A stretch of DNA of 64,000 nt from Brevibacterium marinum (lineage in GTDB: Bacteria > Actinomycetota > Actinomycetes > Actinomycetales > Brevibacteriaceae). The notes below the pieces were generated by a model that saw nothing but the letters and a program-made list of their open reading frames with translations, ran no database searches and had not been told where the DNA came from. The stretch's first letter is position 1; every line of letters begins with the position of its first letter. This document shows, piece after piece, positions 17,885-25,662 of this stretch. The stretch lies in contig NZ_JAATJN010000001.1 of the NCBI RefSeq assembly GCF_011927955.1, forward strand, positions 62,001-126,000, given 5' to 3'. The position numbers and the translations under genes are program-made.

Positions 17885-19111
17885 GTGTTCAACAACTATC
17901 GGGAAATTCTGTCTCTTCCCGGTGCCCTCAAGTTCTCCCTGGCCGGGCTGGTTGCGCGCATGCCCATCGCAGTTCTGAGCTTGGGAATCGTCCTCTTCAT
18001 CCAAGGCGTGAGCGGCTCCTACGGAATGGCGGGCATCGTCGCCGCCGTCTTCATGGTCGTCCAGGCTCTGGCGGGCCCCGGGATCGCTCGCATGGTCGAC
18101 CGCTTGGGCCAGTCCCGGGTGATGGTGCCCATCGTCATCGTGCACCTGGTCGCCTTGACCCTGCTCATCGTCAGCGTCTACCAGGACTGGTGGGTGGGAC
18201 TGCTGCTCGTCTTCGCCGGCGTCGGCGGAGCCACCGTGGGCTCCGTCGGCTCACTGGTCCGTTCCCGGTGGTCGAACACCGTCGACAGCCCCAATCAGCT
18301 CCAGACCGCCTTCTCCTGGGAGTCCGTGGCCGATGAGCTGCTCTTCGTCTCCGGACCAGTCGTGGCCACCGTCCTCGCCACGGCCGTGTGGGCACCCGCG
18401 GGCATCATCCTGTCGATGATCTCCACTGCGGTCGGGTCGACCCTGCTCTACATCCAGAAGGCAACGGAACCACCGCCGATCGAACGCAGCGGCGAGGCCA
18501 AAGGGCATGTCGTGTCCAATCCCGGCATCTTCGCGATCATCATCGTCAATGTGTTCCTCGGAGTGAACTTCGGTGCCATCGACGTCATCGCCGTGGCCTT
18601 CTCCGAAGAGCTCGGGGTGAAGTCGCTGGCAGGTCTGCTGCTCAGCGCCCTCGCCTTCGGCTCGCTGCTGTGCGGCGCCCTGTACGGAGCCAAGACCTGG
18701 ACCACTCCCAGCCACCACCGGTTCGGCATCGCGGTGTCGCTGTTGGCCGTGACCGTCAGCCTGATGCTGCTGGCTCAGGATATGTGGTCATTCGGCGTGC
18801 TGCTCTTCTTCGTCGGGTCGACCATCGCCCCGAGCCTCATCGGCGCGAACTCCGTGGTCGAGCAGCTGGCCCCGCCCCGGCGGCTGACCGAAGCGTTCGC
18901 GTGGCTCGGGACCTCACTGGCGTTCGGCGTCGCCTTCGGCTCGGCCATCGCCGGGAACATCATCGACACGCACAACGCCAAGACCGCCATGCTGCTGCCC
19001 GCCGGGTGCGTGATCCTCGGAGCGATCCTGGCCCTCTCGCTGCTCAGGCGCCTCAACCCTTCGCGGTCCAGCCACGAAGCCCGGCTGCGGAAGGACGCCC
19101 TGCGCGAGTGA
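17885..19111 (+). CDS. MFS transporter
   Basis: A 408-residue membrane protein with about 12 hydrophobic segments and a charged C-terminal tail (RRLNPSRSSHEARLRKDALRE). The N-terminal half contains GPGIARMVDRLGQSRVMVP, a variant of the MFS loop 2-3 signature. Two GTG codons are adjacent (17882 and 17885); the second is chosen because it follows a TAGACT box by 6 bases, suggesting a leaderless message, and there is no good ribosome-binding site. It is divergent from the LCP gene and convergent with rarA. Substrate unknown. Confidence 0.8.
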   Translation: MFNNYREILSLPGALKFSLAGLVARMPIAVLSLGIVLFIQGVSGSYGMAGIVAAVFMVVQALAGPGIARMVDRLGQSRVMVPIVIVHLVALTLLIVSVYQDWWVGLLLVFAGVGGATVGSVGSLVRSRWSNTVDSPNQLQTAFSWESVADELLFVSGPVVATVLATAVWAPAGIILSMISTAVGSTLLYIQKATEPPPIERSGEAKGHVVSNPGIFAIIIVNVFLGVNFGAIDVIAVAFSEELGVKSLAGLLLSALAFGSLLCGALYGAKTWTTPSHHRFGIAVSLLAVTVSLMLLAQDMWSFGVLLFFVGSTIAPSLIGANSVVEQLAPPRRLTEAFAWLGTSLAFGVAFGSAIAGNIIDTHNAKTAMLLPAGCVILGAILALSLLRRLNPSRSSHEARLRKDALRE

Positions 19112-19180
19112 CGGGTGCTGGGGCTGGGCAGCACGGCTCAGGCTTGCGGGAGGGATACACTCGGCACCGTGAGTGCTAAA

Positions 19181-19224
19181 ACGCCCCGCTGCAGCGGTAG
19201 AAGTCAGCGCTGACTGTAGGGCGT
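19181..19224. terminator. Nested palindromes between convergent MFS and rarA genes
   Basis: Outer arms ACGCCC (19181-19186) and GGGCGT (19219-19224) enclose two perfect 12-bp palindromes, CCGCTGCAGCGG (19186-19197) and GTCAGCGCTGAC (19203-19214). It can fold in either orientation and sits between two gene ends, so a bidirectional terminator is the simplest reading. Confidence 0.5.
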
Positions 19225-19292
19225 GCGGGCATGCGCGGGCAGCAGCAACGATGCACATCTCGACCATGCACGTCGACACTCCGTCGCCTCAC

Positions 19293-20801
19293 TCATCTCT
19301 CGCCTTCGTCAGACTGCCTCTCGCCGCGCTGGTCGTCGCCGCGTTGTCCGTTGCCGCGCTGGTCGTCGCCGCGTTGTCCGTTGCCGGCCTGCCCCTCGTC
19401 GGGGCCCGCATCGCCGCGCTGCGCATCGTCGACCTGCCCCTCGTCGGAGCCCGCACTGCCGCGCTGCGCATCGTCGGACCGCTCGTTGCCGGTGCGTTCG
19501 TCCTGCCCACGTATTTCTGCACGCATCCGATCCCATTCGGACAGCCGCTGCGCAACGACGTGCTCGTAACCATTGTCGGTGGGCCGATACACTCTCTCCG
19601 GTTTCATATCCTCGGGGAAATAGTTCGCACCGGAGAACCCGCCTGGCCTGTCCGGATCATACTCGTAGGCCTCGCCGTAGCCGAGGTTCTTCATCAGCTT
19701 GGTCGGGGCATTGAGAATATTTGCCGGAGGCATGAGAGAGCCGGTCTGTTTCGCGAGCTTCTTTGCCGCGTTGAACCCACGGTAGACGGCGATGGATTTC
19801 GGAGCAGTCGCGAGGTAGACGACGGCTTGGGCGATCGCCAGTTCCCCTTCCGGGGAGCCGAGCCGCTCGAACACATCCCATGCGGCCAGTGCTTGCTGGA
19901 CGGCCTGCGGATCGGCAATCGCGATGTCTTCGTTGGCGAATCTGACCAGGCGCCGGGCGATGTAGAGGGGATCCTCTCCGCCCTCGAGCATTCGTGCCAA
20001 CCAATACAGCGACGCGTCGGGGTCTGAGCCGCGCATTGACTTGTGCAGCGCTGAGATCAGGTTGTAATGCCCCTCCTGGGCCTTGTCGTAGATCGGTGCG
20101 CGCTGTTGGACCAGATCGACGAGGCCAGAAGCGTCGAGTGTCCCGCTGACAGTTTGGAGTTGTTCGATGAGGTTGAGCAGGTAGCGGCCATCGCCGTCGG
20201 CCATCGCCACCAGAGCATCCCGTGCTTGCGCGTCAAGCGGCAGTTCTCGGTCCGTGGTCTCTTCGGCCCGTGAGATGAGCGTGGTCAGCGTCTCCTCGTC
20301 GAGACGTTTGAGGACGAAGACCTGGCAGCGCGAGAGCAATGCGGAGTTGAGCTCGAAGCTGGGGTTCTCCGTGGTCGCGCCGACGAGCACGACCGTGCCG
20401 TCCTCCACGTAGGGGAGGAAGGAGTCCTGCTGTGCGCGGTTGAAGCGGTGGATCTCGTCGACGAACAGCATCGTGCCCTGACCGATCTCGCGCCGTTTGA
20501 CAGCCGACTGGAAGACTTTGCGAAGTTCGGCGACACCGGAGAAGGTCGCCGAGACCGATTCGAAGACGAGGTTGGTGCGTTCGGCCAGCAGCCTTGCAAT
20601 GGTTGTCTTCCCACAACCTGGCGGCCCCCACAGCACCATCGAGACCAGCCTGCTCTCGGCGACCATTCGACCAATCGGTGCGTCATCACCGAGGAGATGA
20701 TCTTGACCGATGACATCCTCGAGAGACTCCGGACGCAGACGATCGGCCAAAGGGCGCCCCACGTCATCGGGCTCGAACAAGGACGGTGGTTCTTGGCTCA
20801 C
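19293..20801 (-). CDS. rarA: Replication-associated recombination protein A (AAA+ ATPase)
   Basis: A 502-residue clamp-loader-like ATPase of the RarA/MgsA/WRNIP1 family, which acts at stalled replication forks in the cytosol. Walker A GPPGCGKTT, Walker B MLFVDEIHRF, sensor 1 GATTENPSF and the tetramerisation/C-terminal part ending around LSEWDRMRAEI are all present. After this the protein has an extra hydrophilic tail of about 65 residues (19293-19500) rich in Asp, Gln, Arg and Gly, made of near repeats such as GDDQRGNGQRGDDQRG. The GTG at 20801 has a near-perfect GGAGGTGA site 5 bases away; the frame continues 11 codons upstream to a TTG with no such site. Confidence 0.92.
   Translation of the reverse strand: MSQEPPSLFEPDDVGRPLADRLRPESLEDVIGQDHLLGDDAPIGRMVAESRLVSMVLWGPPGCGKTTIARLLAERTNLVFESVSATFSGVAELRKVFQSAVKRREIGQGTMLFVDEIHRFNRAQQDSFLPYVEDGTVVLVGATTENPSFELNSALLSRCQVFVLKRLDEETLTTLISRAEETTDRELPLDAQARDALVAMADGDGRYLLNLIEQLQTVSGTLDASGLVDLVQQRAPIYDKAQEGHYNLISALHKSMRGSDPDASLYWLARMLEGGEDPLYIARRLVRFANEDIAIADPQAVQQALAAWDVFERLGSPEGELAIAQAVVYLATAPKSIAVYRGFNAAKKLAKQTGSLMPPANILNAPTKLMKNLGYGEAYEYDPDRPGGFSGANYFPEDMKPERVYRPTDNGYEHVVAQRLSEWDRMRAEIRGQDERTGNERSDDAQRGSAGSDEGQVDDAQRGDAGPDEGQAGNGQRGDDQRGNGQRGDDQRGERQSDEGER
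19323..19386. repeat. 30-bp tandem repeat inside the rarA tail
   Basis: A 30-bp unit is repeated just over twice (19323-19386), followed by two imperfect 45-bp units up to about 19477. These encode the repetitive C-terminal tail of RarA and are good candidates for length variation between strains. Confidence 0.75.
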
Positions 20802-20867
20802 GATGTCACCTCCATCTTCATGGCTCAGGCTCAATCTTCACAGCCTGGAGCGGCGGTGGTTGTCTTC

Positions 20868-21230
20868 TTATGGGCGGTCCTTGAGCGGCAGCTGCTCCCG
20901 GACAAGGTCATAGGAGTCTTGGACGAGTTCGTCGACCACGGTTGGGGTGATGCCTGCGCCGGATCCGATGGAGATCCAGTGGTCTTTGTCGAGGTAATGC
21001 CCCCGTATGATCGAGTCGTGCTCGCGCCGCAGAGCATCACCGTGGTGGGGTTCGGCTTTGACGGTGATGATCTCCAGTTCCGGGTCATCCTCCGTCACGA
21101 TCAGGAACACCTTCCCTGCGACCTTCCACACCTGCAAGTGCTCCGTGAACGGGTAGCCGCTGCCGGTGGCCGCCAAGCCGTTCGCGACCTCCCGGGCCCT
21201 GTGCTGGATGTTGCGGCCACTGAGGCTCAC
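20868..21230 (-). CDS. MmcQ/YjbR-family protein
   Basis: A 120-residue single-domain protein of the MmcQ/YjbR (CyaY-like fold) family, recognisable from the central block KVFLIVTEDDPELEIITVKA, the HDSIIRGHYLDKDHWISI segment and the C-terminal LVQDSYDLVREQLP. Family members are small DNA-binding-like proteins without a settled role. The start is a GTG at 21230 with AAGGAG six bases upstream; the frame upstream is a shadow of the neighbouring MFS gene. It is 66 bases upstream of rarA on the same strand. Confidence 0.85.
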   Translation of the reverse strand: MSLSGRNIQHRAREVANGLAATGSGYPFTEHLQVWKVAGKVFLIVTEDDPELEIITVKAEPHHGDALRREHDSIIRGHYLDKDHWISIGSGAGITPTVVDELVQDSYDLVREQLPLKDRP

Positions 21231-21361
21231 GATGTTCTCCTTCGCCGGCGCGGTTCCGGACCAACCTGTCCTCTGAGAAACGATACCTGGGGCCACAAGA
21301 CCACGGCGGAGACGGTCGTCACGTCGGCGGCCGGGATCTGGTCCGTCGTGGGCGCCGGATT

Positions 21362-22642
21362 CTACTTCTTCGAAGCTGACCGGGACGACGCCAGCGCCAC
21401 TGCGCCGAGGCTGAGCAGGCTGACCAGCGCGACTGCCCCCAGCGAGACGCTGTAGGCCATGACCGGCAGCAGGGCGGCGAGCACCGTGGGCAGGAGGAAC
21501 CCGGAGTAGGCCAGCGAGTAGTAGACGCCGGTGATTCCGGCCAGGTCCTTCGGCTCGGCGATGGCCTGGACGATCACCAGGCCGGCTACGACGCAGATGC
21601 CGTAGGCGACGCCGAGCACGATTGCGACGACGAACGCGAGGATCGGGTCGGCGACCAGCGCCGCCACGACTGCGAGGCCCATGCCGATGGTCATGAGGGT
21701 GAGTCCGACGACCAGAGCACGTCCGCCCGTCCACCGATTGATGCGCGGAACGAGATTCTGCACCATCGCTCCGGCTCCGAGAGTGACGACGGTGAGCACC
21801 GTCGCGTACAGGGTCGTCCACTCCCCCAGCTGTTCCTGGACGAGCGCCGGCATCACCGCATAGGCGACGCCCGCGGCGGCGAACACCCACGGGGCAGCGG
21901 GGATGATGAGCCTGATGAAGGTCCGGTGACCGACGAGTGGAATCCGCAGGCCGCGCCACCAGTGCTGGTTCGACTGTCGTTCCTTCGTCAGCGTCTCCGG
22001 TGCGGTGGACACGATGAGCAGAGCGACGATCGACAGCAGACCGTGGACCGCGTAGGGAATCACCTCGGGCAGTGGCCCCCACTGTGCCAGGCACCCGGTG
22101 ACCGCAGCGCCGATCGCGAATCCCACAGTCAGCGTCAGCGCGGGCCGGCGAGCGCCGGCCGTGATCCCGGCTGTGTGGTCGAAAGGCGGAGCCGAGAGCT
22201 CCTTGATCCAGCTCGTGCCCACGGACATGGCCACGCCCACGCCGGCCCCGGCGAGCACGCGGCCGATGCACAGCAGCCAGAAGAGGTCGAAGCCGACGCC
22301 GAGGAGAAGGCTGCCGATGAGCGCGGCGATCGTACCGACTATGAGGATCGGTTTGCGTCCGCGACGATCCGACAGCGCCGAGGCGACCAGGAGCCCCGGA
22401 ACCAGTCCACCGACGTACATGCCCAGCAGCAGGTTCGCCTGCCAGACCGCGTAGCCGCCGTCGGCTTCGTACATGTGCACGAGAGGAGTGAAGTGATTGC
22501 CACCCCAGGCGAGCAGGAACATTGCGGGGACGACGCGAAGCCAAGCACCGCCTCGGCGGTGGGGCTCTGGGGTTGACGCTGCTGGAGTCTCTGCTCTGAC
22601 TGTCCGGGGTTCTGCGGTGTCAGTGGTCGGTTCTGAAGTCAT
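21362..22642 (-). CDS. MFS transporter
   Basis: A 426-residue carrier with about 12 membrane segments and a Thr/Glu/Pro-rich cytoplasmic N-terminus of ~30 residues. The loop 2-3 signature is ASALSDRRGRKPILIVG near residue 90, typical of MFS proteins. It lies 27 bases downstream of a GntR-family regulator gene on the same strand and is presumably its target. The substrate is unknown. Confidence 0.85.
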   Translation of the reverse strand: MTSEPTTDTAEPRTVRAETPAASTPEPHRRGGAWLRVVPAMFLLAWGGNHFTPLVHMYEADGGYAVWQANLLLGMYVGGLVPGLLVASALSDRRGRKPILIVGTIAALIGSLLLGVGFDLFWLLCIGRVLAGAGVGVAMSVGTSWIKELSAPPFDHTAGITAGARRPALTLTVGFAIGAAVTGCLAQWGPLPEVIPYAVHGLLSIVALLIVSTAPETLTKERQSNQHWWRGLRIPLVGHRTFIRLIIPAAPWVFAAAGVAYAVMPALVQEQLGEWTTLYATVLTVVTLGAGAMVQNLVPRINRWTGGRALVVGLTLMTIGMGLAVVAALVADPILAFVVAIVLGVAYGICVVAGLVIVQAIAEPKDLAGITGVYYSLAYSGFLLPTVLAALLPVMAYSVSLGAVALVSLLSLGAVALASSRSASKK

Positions 22643-22669
22643 TGCTGGCGATTCCGGGGTGAGTGTTTG

Positions 22670-23341
22670 TCACTGGTTCTGGGGGAAGTGCGAGGCCGTG
22701 ATGTGCTGGCGGACGGCCTTCCCGAAGCCCGAGGCATCGCCGCGTTCGGCCAGGTCGGTGAGTTCGGCGTGCTCGTCGAAGAGCGTGTCGAGTGGGTTCG
22801 GGCTGTCGATGACGGCCTGGTAGGTCAGGCGGGCCAGGCGCGGTCCCATCGTGGTCAGCATTTCGTCGACGACGCTGTTGCCTCCGCTGCGGATGATGCG
22901 GGCATGGAAGGCGTAGTCGGCGCTGGCGAAGTCGAGGGAATCGGCGGCCTCGAGTGCTGCGCGCTGCTGGTCGAGGAGTGTGCGCAGGTCTGCCGCCAGA
23001 GGTGCGAATTCGCTGTCACCGTTGAGCGCTCGGACGGCGTCGATCTCGAACATCGCACGCACGGCAAGCAGATCCCGGCGCTCGTGGCGCGTCACCGTGG
23101 TCACGAGAGCGCCCTTCTTCGGCACGAGATGGACAAGCCTCCATCGCTCAAGCTGGAGCATCGCCTCACGCGCCGGTGTCCGACTGGCCCGCTGCGCCTC
23201 GGCGAGGTCGGCTTCGGTGAGGAGTCGGCCGGGCTCGTAGCGCTGCTCGATGACCTCGCGTGCGGCCCACGCAGCCATTCGCGCAGCGATCGGGGAAGTC
23301 TCGTCGGTGCTTTCCCACGGGAGCGTCAGCAGATCGTTCAT
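22670..23341 (-). CDS. GntR-family transcriptional regulator (FadR/FCD type)
   Basis: A 223-residue regulator: an N-terminal winged helix-turn-helix (about 15-80, with GRLLTEADLAEAQRASRTP and REAMLQLERWRLV) and a C-terminal all-helical FCD domain (about 90-215) that binds small carboxylates in known members. The FCD metal-ligand pattern is partly visible (D in FEIDAVRAL, H in YAFHARII). The ATG at 23341 directly follows an upstream region with two AGATGCAT repeats, likely its own operator. It forms an operon with the downstream MFS gene. Confidence 0.85.
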   Translation of the reverse strand: MNDLLTLPWESTDETSPIAARMAAWAAREVIEQRYEPGRLLTEADLAEAQRASRTPAREAMLQLERWRLVHLVPKKGALVTTVTRHERRDLLAVRAMFEIDAVRALNGDSEFAPLAADLRTLLDQQRAALEAADSLDFASADYAFHARIIRSGGNSVVDEMLTTMGPRLARLTYQAVIDSPNPLDTLFDEHAELTDLAERGDASGFGKAVRQHITASHFPQNQ

Positions 23342-23355
23342 GCCTCAACGCTAAC

Positions 23356-23380
23356 AGATGCATGCATTGATAGATGCATC
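23356..23380. promoter_or_regulatory. Probable GntR operator (AGATGCAT repeats)
   Basis: AGATGCAT at 23356-23363 and AGATGCATC at 23372-23380, 16 bases apart and 15 bases upstream of the regulator start codon. Each core ATGCAT is palindromic. The position suggests autoregulation of the GntR/MFS operon. Confidence 0.5.
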
Positions 23381-23434
23381 AAACGCAAGGGACGCTCCCT
23401 GGCCTCGGAAGGGTACTGGGTGGCAGACAGATAG

Positions 23435-23502
23435 ATGTCAACGATCTTTGACATAGACATGTCAAGAATGCTTTACTTTTATATGTAAAGAATCGTTGAC
23501 AT
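23435..23502. promoter_or_regulatory. Four-half-site operator/promoter of the HTH-membrane protein pair
   Basis: The half-site TTGACAT or its complement ATGTCAA occurs four times: 23435-23441, 23448-23454, 23459-23465 and 23496-23502. The inner pair forms a perfect palindrome (7-bp arms, 4-base spacer), and the outer copies extend to ATGTCAACGAT and ATCGTTGACAT, a perfect 11-bp inverted repeat. Between them lies CTTTAC...GTAAAG (23471-23476, 23485-23490). The segment is AT-rich against its surroundings and precedes the HTH gene at 23542. Confidence 0.65.
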
Positions 23503-23541
23503 TGCACCATTGGCATCAGGCAGCAGGCTTGAGGAGGCGAA

Positions 23542-23751
23542 ATGGAAGTTCAGACCTCGAGCCTCAAGCAGATCCGCAAGGCGGCCGGCTTCACACAGGC
23601 TCAACTTGCTCAACTCACGGGCGTATCACGCCAAACCATCATCGCCACCGAGCGCGGCGACTACGCGCCCAGCGTGTACCTGGCACTGCGGATCGCCAAG
23701 GCTCTCGAGACGACAGTGGAAGAGATCTTCTCGCTTCAGGAGGAATCATGA
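23542..23751 (+). CDS. Small XRE-family regulator
   Basis: A 69-residue protein that is little more than a helix-turn-helix: LKQIRKAAGFTQAQLAQLTG then VSRQTIIATERGDYAPS, ending with the typical LALRIAKALETTVEEIF. This short form (YozG-like) is commonly paired with a small membrane protein. The ATG at 23542 has GGAGG five bases upstream. Its stop overlaps the ATG of the next gene (ATGA), so the two are coupled. The array of TTGACAT half-sites 40-107 bases upstream is its likely binding region. Confidence 0.9.
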   Translation: MEVQTSSLKQIRKAAGFTQAQLAQLTGVSRQTIIATERGDYAPSVYLALRIAKALETTVEEIFSLQEES

Positions 23752-24311
23752 CCAACACTGACAATGCGGCCAAGCCCAACGCACTGGCCGACAGGATCGC
23801 CGGACTCGACGATCCGTCGATGGGTGACGAGCGCGAGCGGGACGTCATCCTCCGGGCGTACATGTTCGGCTCTGTCATCTCCATGTTCGTCTTCCTTGCC
23901 CTCGCTGTTCTCTTCGCTGTCATCGGGGCAGGATTCTGGACCATCCCTCTGATATTCGGCTCATCGGTGCTGAGTTTCGCCGTATCCAGTTACTGCAAAC
24001 GCGAAGGCGTCGACTTCGAGCTCGCGACGGCACGCGCCGCACCGAGGCGTCTCGTCATCTCCTACCTTGCATGTGGAGCGTTCGCCATCGCTTGGGTAAT
24101 TGCCATCGGGTTCCATCAGACCACCGGGCACCCACTGGTCGCAGCAGGTCTGGGGTCGAGCGTGGAAAGCGCCAGTGGGAGTTCAATCGTGATCGGCGGG
24201 CTCGTGGGAGTGATCATTGCCATCCTGGCGATGACAATCTCTCGCCAACGCAAGCTCAAACAGGCCCGCATCGAAGCCGAACGAGCTTCCGAGATCGAGG
24301 ACGAGGACTGA
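23748..24311 (+). CDS. Four-segment membrane protein coupled to the XRE regulator
   Basis: A 187-residue protein with a hydrophilic N-terminus (about 40 residues), four hydrophobic segments (about 45-65, 68-85, 105-125, 148-168) and a charged C-terminal tail rich in Arg, Lys and Glu. No enzymatic motif is visible. The arrangement resembles the HTH plus DUF2178-like membrane-protein cassettes seen in many bacteria and archaea, in which the membrane protein may sense a signal and control the HTH protein; that role is inference. The ATG at 23748 overlaps the upstream stop and has an AGGAGGAA site. Confidence 0.75.
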   Translation: MTNTDNAAKPNALADRIAGLDDPSMGDERERDVILRAYMFGSVISMFVFLALAVLFAVIGAGFWTIPLIFGSSVLSFAVSSYCKREGVDFELATARAAPRRLVISYLACGAFAIAWVIAIGFHQTTGHPLVAAGLGSSVESASGSSIVIGGLVGVIIAILAMTISRQRKLKQARIEAERASEIEDED

Positions 24312-24683
24312 ACCCCGCATCGCCAGCAGCAAAACCACCCTCTGCAGCGGGGTGATCCGGCGGCAGATGTAGGCGATGCGAGCGGAGGCCGGGAGTGTGC
24401 AGTTGCCCGCCTTCGACGGCTCAGTTGCCTGTGACCATCCGGAGCGGGGCCTGCCGGGCCCCGGGGCTGCGGGGTTGCCGGGCCGCCGGGCCGCCGGGCC
24501 GCGGGGCCGCCGGGCCGCGGGGCTGTGAGCGGCCTCGTCGTGGGCGGACGAGGTATCCGCCGTCTGAAATGCCTCCACCGCCCCTTGTCGGCTAATGTAG
24601 TGCTCGGCGCCGTTCAGGCGCTCAATGCCGAGCAGTCGACTGGAGGACATGCACGAGCGCCCACGGTCTGGGTACTCGGTCAT
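24312..24683. other. Intergenic region with a GC-repeat tract
   Basis: A weak hairpin (CACCC 24336-24340, GGGTG 24350-24354) lies just after the membrane-protein gene. From about 24444 to 24525 there is a low-complexity tract of GGGCCGCC-like units. At 24649 a 12-codon ORF begins with a strong GGAGG site and ends in the start codon of the next gene. No other coding potential is seen. Confidence 0.55.
24444..24525. repeat. Low-complexity G+C tract
   Basis: About 80 bases made almost only of G and C, built from repeated GGGCCGCCGGGCCGC-type units. It is non-coding on both strands as far as I can judge. It may form strong secondary structure or arise by slippage. Confidence 0.7.
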
Positions 24684-24687
24684 GTGA
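24649..24687 (+). CDS. Possible 12-residue leader peptide coupled to the next gene
   Basis: The ATG at 24649 follows TGGAGGAC, the best ribosome-binding site in this region. The frame encodes MHERPRSGYSVM and stops at a TGA (24685-24687) that overlaps the GTG start of the membrane-protein gene at 24684. The downstream GTG has no site of its own, so ribosomes may reach it by reinitiation. It could also be chance. Confidence 0.35.
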   Translation: MHERPRSGYSVM

Positions 24688-24959
24688 TCAATGTGGAATC
24701 AATCATCTGGAGCGCCATCGCCGTCAGCTTCGTACTCGGAATGCTGACGAAGGCCCTGCCACGAGTTCCCGGCACACTCGTCGGTTCAGCCTGGGGAGCC
24801 TCAGCACTGACAGTCACCGGGGTCCTCTTAGCGAAAGATGCCTCCGATGCGGGCATTGAACTCTTCGGCATAGGGCTCGTGGCGACCCTCCCCGCATTCA
24901 TCACGGGACTCGTCCTCGTCGATTTGGTCACGGATTGGAAGCGCGCACTCGCAGCGTGA
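24684..24959 (+). CDS. Small hydrophobic membrane protein, unknown function
   Basis: A 91-residue protein with three hydrophobic segments (about 6-25, 30-48, 58-82) and a short charged C-terminus (DWKRALAA). No family recognised. The frame is open further upstream (to 24525) but that part is basic and encoded by the GC tract, so I place the start at the GTG at 24684, which overlaps the stop of a short leader ORF; the GTG at 24693 is an alternative. Confidence 0.55.
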   Translation: MINVESIIWSAIAVSFVLGMLTKALPRVPGTLVGSAWGASALTVTGVLLAKDASDAGIELFGIGLVATLPAFITGLVLVDLVTDWKRALAA

Positions 24960-24970
24960 AAGCTGCCGGG

Positions 24971-25345
24971 TCACTCGAAGATGCTGAAGTTCCCGCGGAA
25001 GACCGCGTTCGGATCTCACTCCTCCTTGAGCCGACGAAGCCGCACCAGAGGGCGGCGGTCTCCTGCAGCTCTCCGGTCTTGACCCCCGAGCCGATCGATG
25101 CCGTGCGCTGTTCGGGGTCGATGACGACCTCGTTGAGTCGGGCTGTTCGCAACAGTATCGCGCCGCTCGCTCGTCCGGTCGCACCGTGACCGCTCGGCTG
25201 GATGGCGATGGATTGGTCGGATCCCCGGGCGAACTTCACGAGGCCGATGATGTCGTCGACGTCAGCGGCTTCGACGACGGCGAGAACGTCTTGGTCGATG
25301 GCGCGATTCCACGGACGGTGGGCCTCGTCGAAATCCCGGCCGCCG
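24971..25345 (-). pseudogene. Remnant of an FAD-linked (BBE-type) oxidase with an internal deletion
   Basis: The reverse strand from about 25345 down to 25056 encodes the start of a FAD-binding domain of the berberine-bridge/6-hydroxynicotine-oxidase family: DFDEAHRPWNRAIDQ, then VDDIIGLVKFAR, PSGHGATGRASGA and ASIGSGVKTGELQETA. The usual remaining ~300 residues are missing. Instead, in another frame and directly downstream, the last residues of such a protein appear: RLRRLKEE, a TGA where the family has Tyr, then DPNAVFRGNFSIFE and the true stop at 24971. So both ends of the gene survive while the centre has been deleted. There is no start codon or ribosome-binding site. Confidence 0.72.
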
Positions 25346-25467
25346 CATACCTCGCCGACGAGGTGGTCCATGCGATCTACCTGTTCCGATTCACCCAGGA
25401 CAGGGTGTCCTCCGTGGAGGTCATCGCCGACGAGGAGATCCTGGCCCGCCTCAACATCACCCTGTGA
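25345..25467 (+). pseudogene. Fragment resembling the C-terminus of a SnoaL-containing sigma factor
   Basis: This segment encodes about 40 residues ending in VIADEEILARLNITL. The pattern of a strand followed by an IADP-like turn and a LARL helix is what I would expect at the end of SigJ-like sigma factors or other SnoaL-domain proteins. The frame is open back to 25186, but the upstream part is the antisense of the oxidase remnant, so no complete gene is present. The call rests on a short match and is tentative. Confidence 0.35.
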
Positions 25468-25512
25468 GTGCCGAAACATCTCGTTACAGCGGATCTATCG
25501 TCACCGCTCAAC

Positions 25513-25564
25513 ACCCGGAGTGCTGAATCGTCGTGTTGCAGCGGGATGATTCAGCACTCCGGGT
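25513..25564. terminator. 17-bp perfect inverted repeat
   Basis: ACCCGGAGTGCTGAATC (25513-25529) pairs perfectly with 25548-25564 around an 18-base loop. It lies between the gene remnants and the end of the flavoprotein gene at 25663 and can serve as a terminator in both directions. Confidence 0.65.
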
Positions 25565-25662
25565 AGTTGCGCTGCGAGCGACTGCGAATCGGACCGCCGG
25601 CCGCACCACCGCACCGCGCCGCCGGCCACACCACCGAACCTCACCGCGGGCTGCAGCCCGCT

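Noticed and set aside
20868-22544. 558-codon reverse-strand ORF
   Set aside because: Only its last ~120 codons (MmcQ/YjbR protein, with its own GTG and ribosome-binding site) are real; the rest shadows the MFS gene.
24444-24525. Origin or structured RNA in the GC tract
   Set aside because: It is simple sequence without DnaA boxes or a consistent fold.
25186-25467. 93-codon + strand ORF as an intact gene
   Set aside because: Its first half is the complement of recognisable FAD-binding sequence; only the last ~40 codons look like protein, so I list a fragment.
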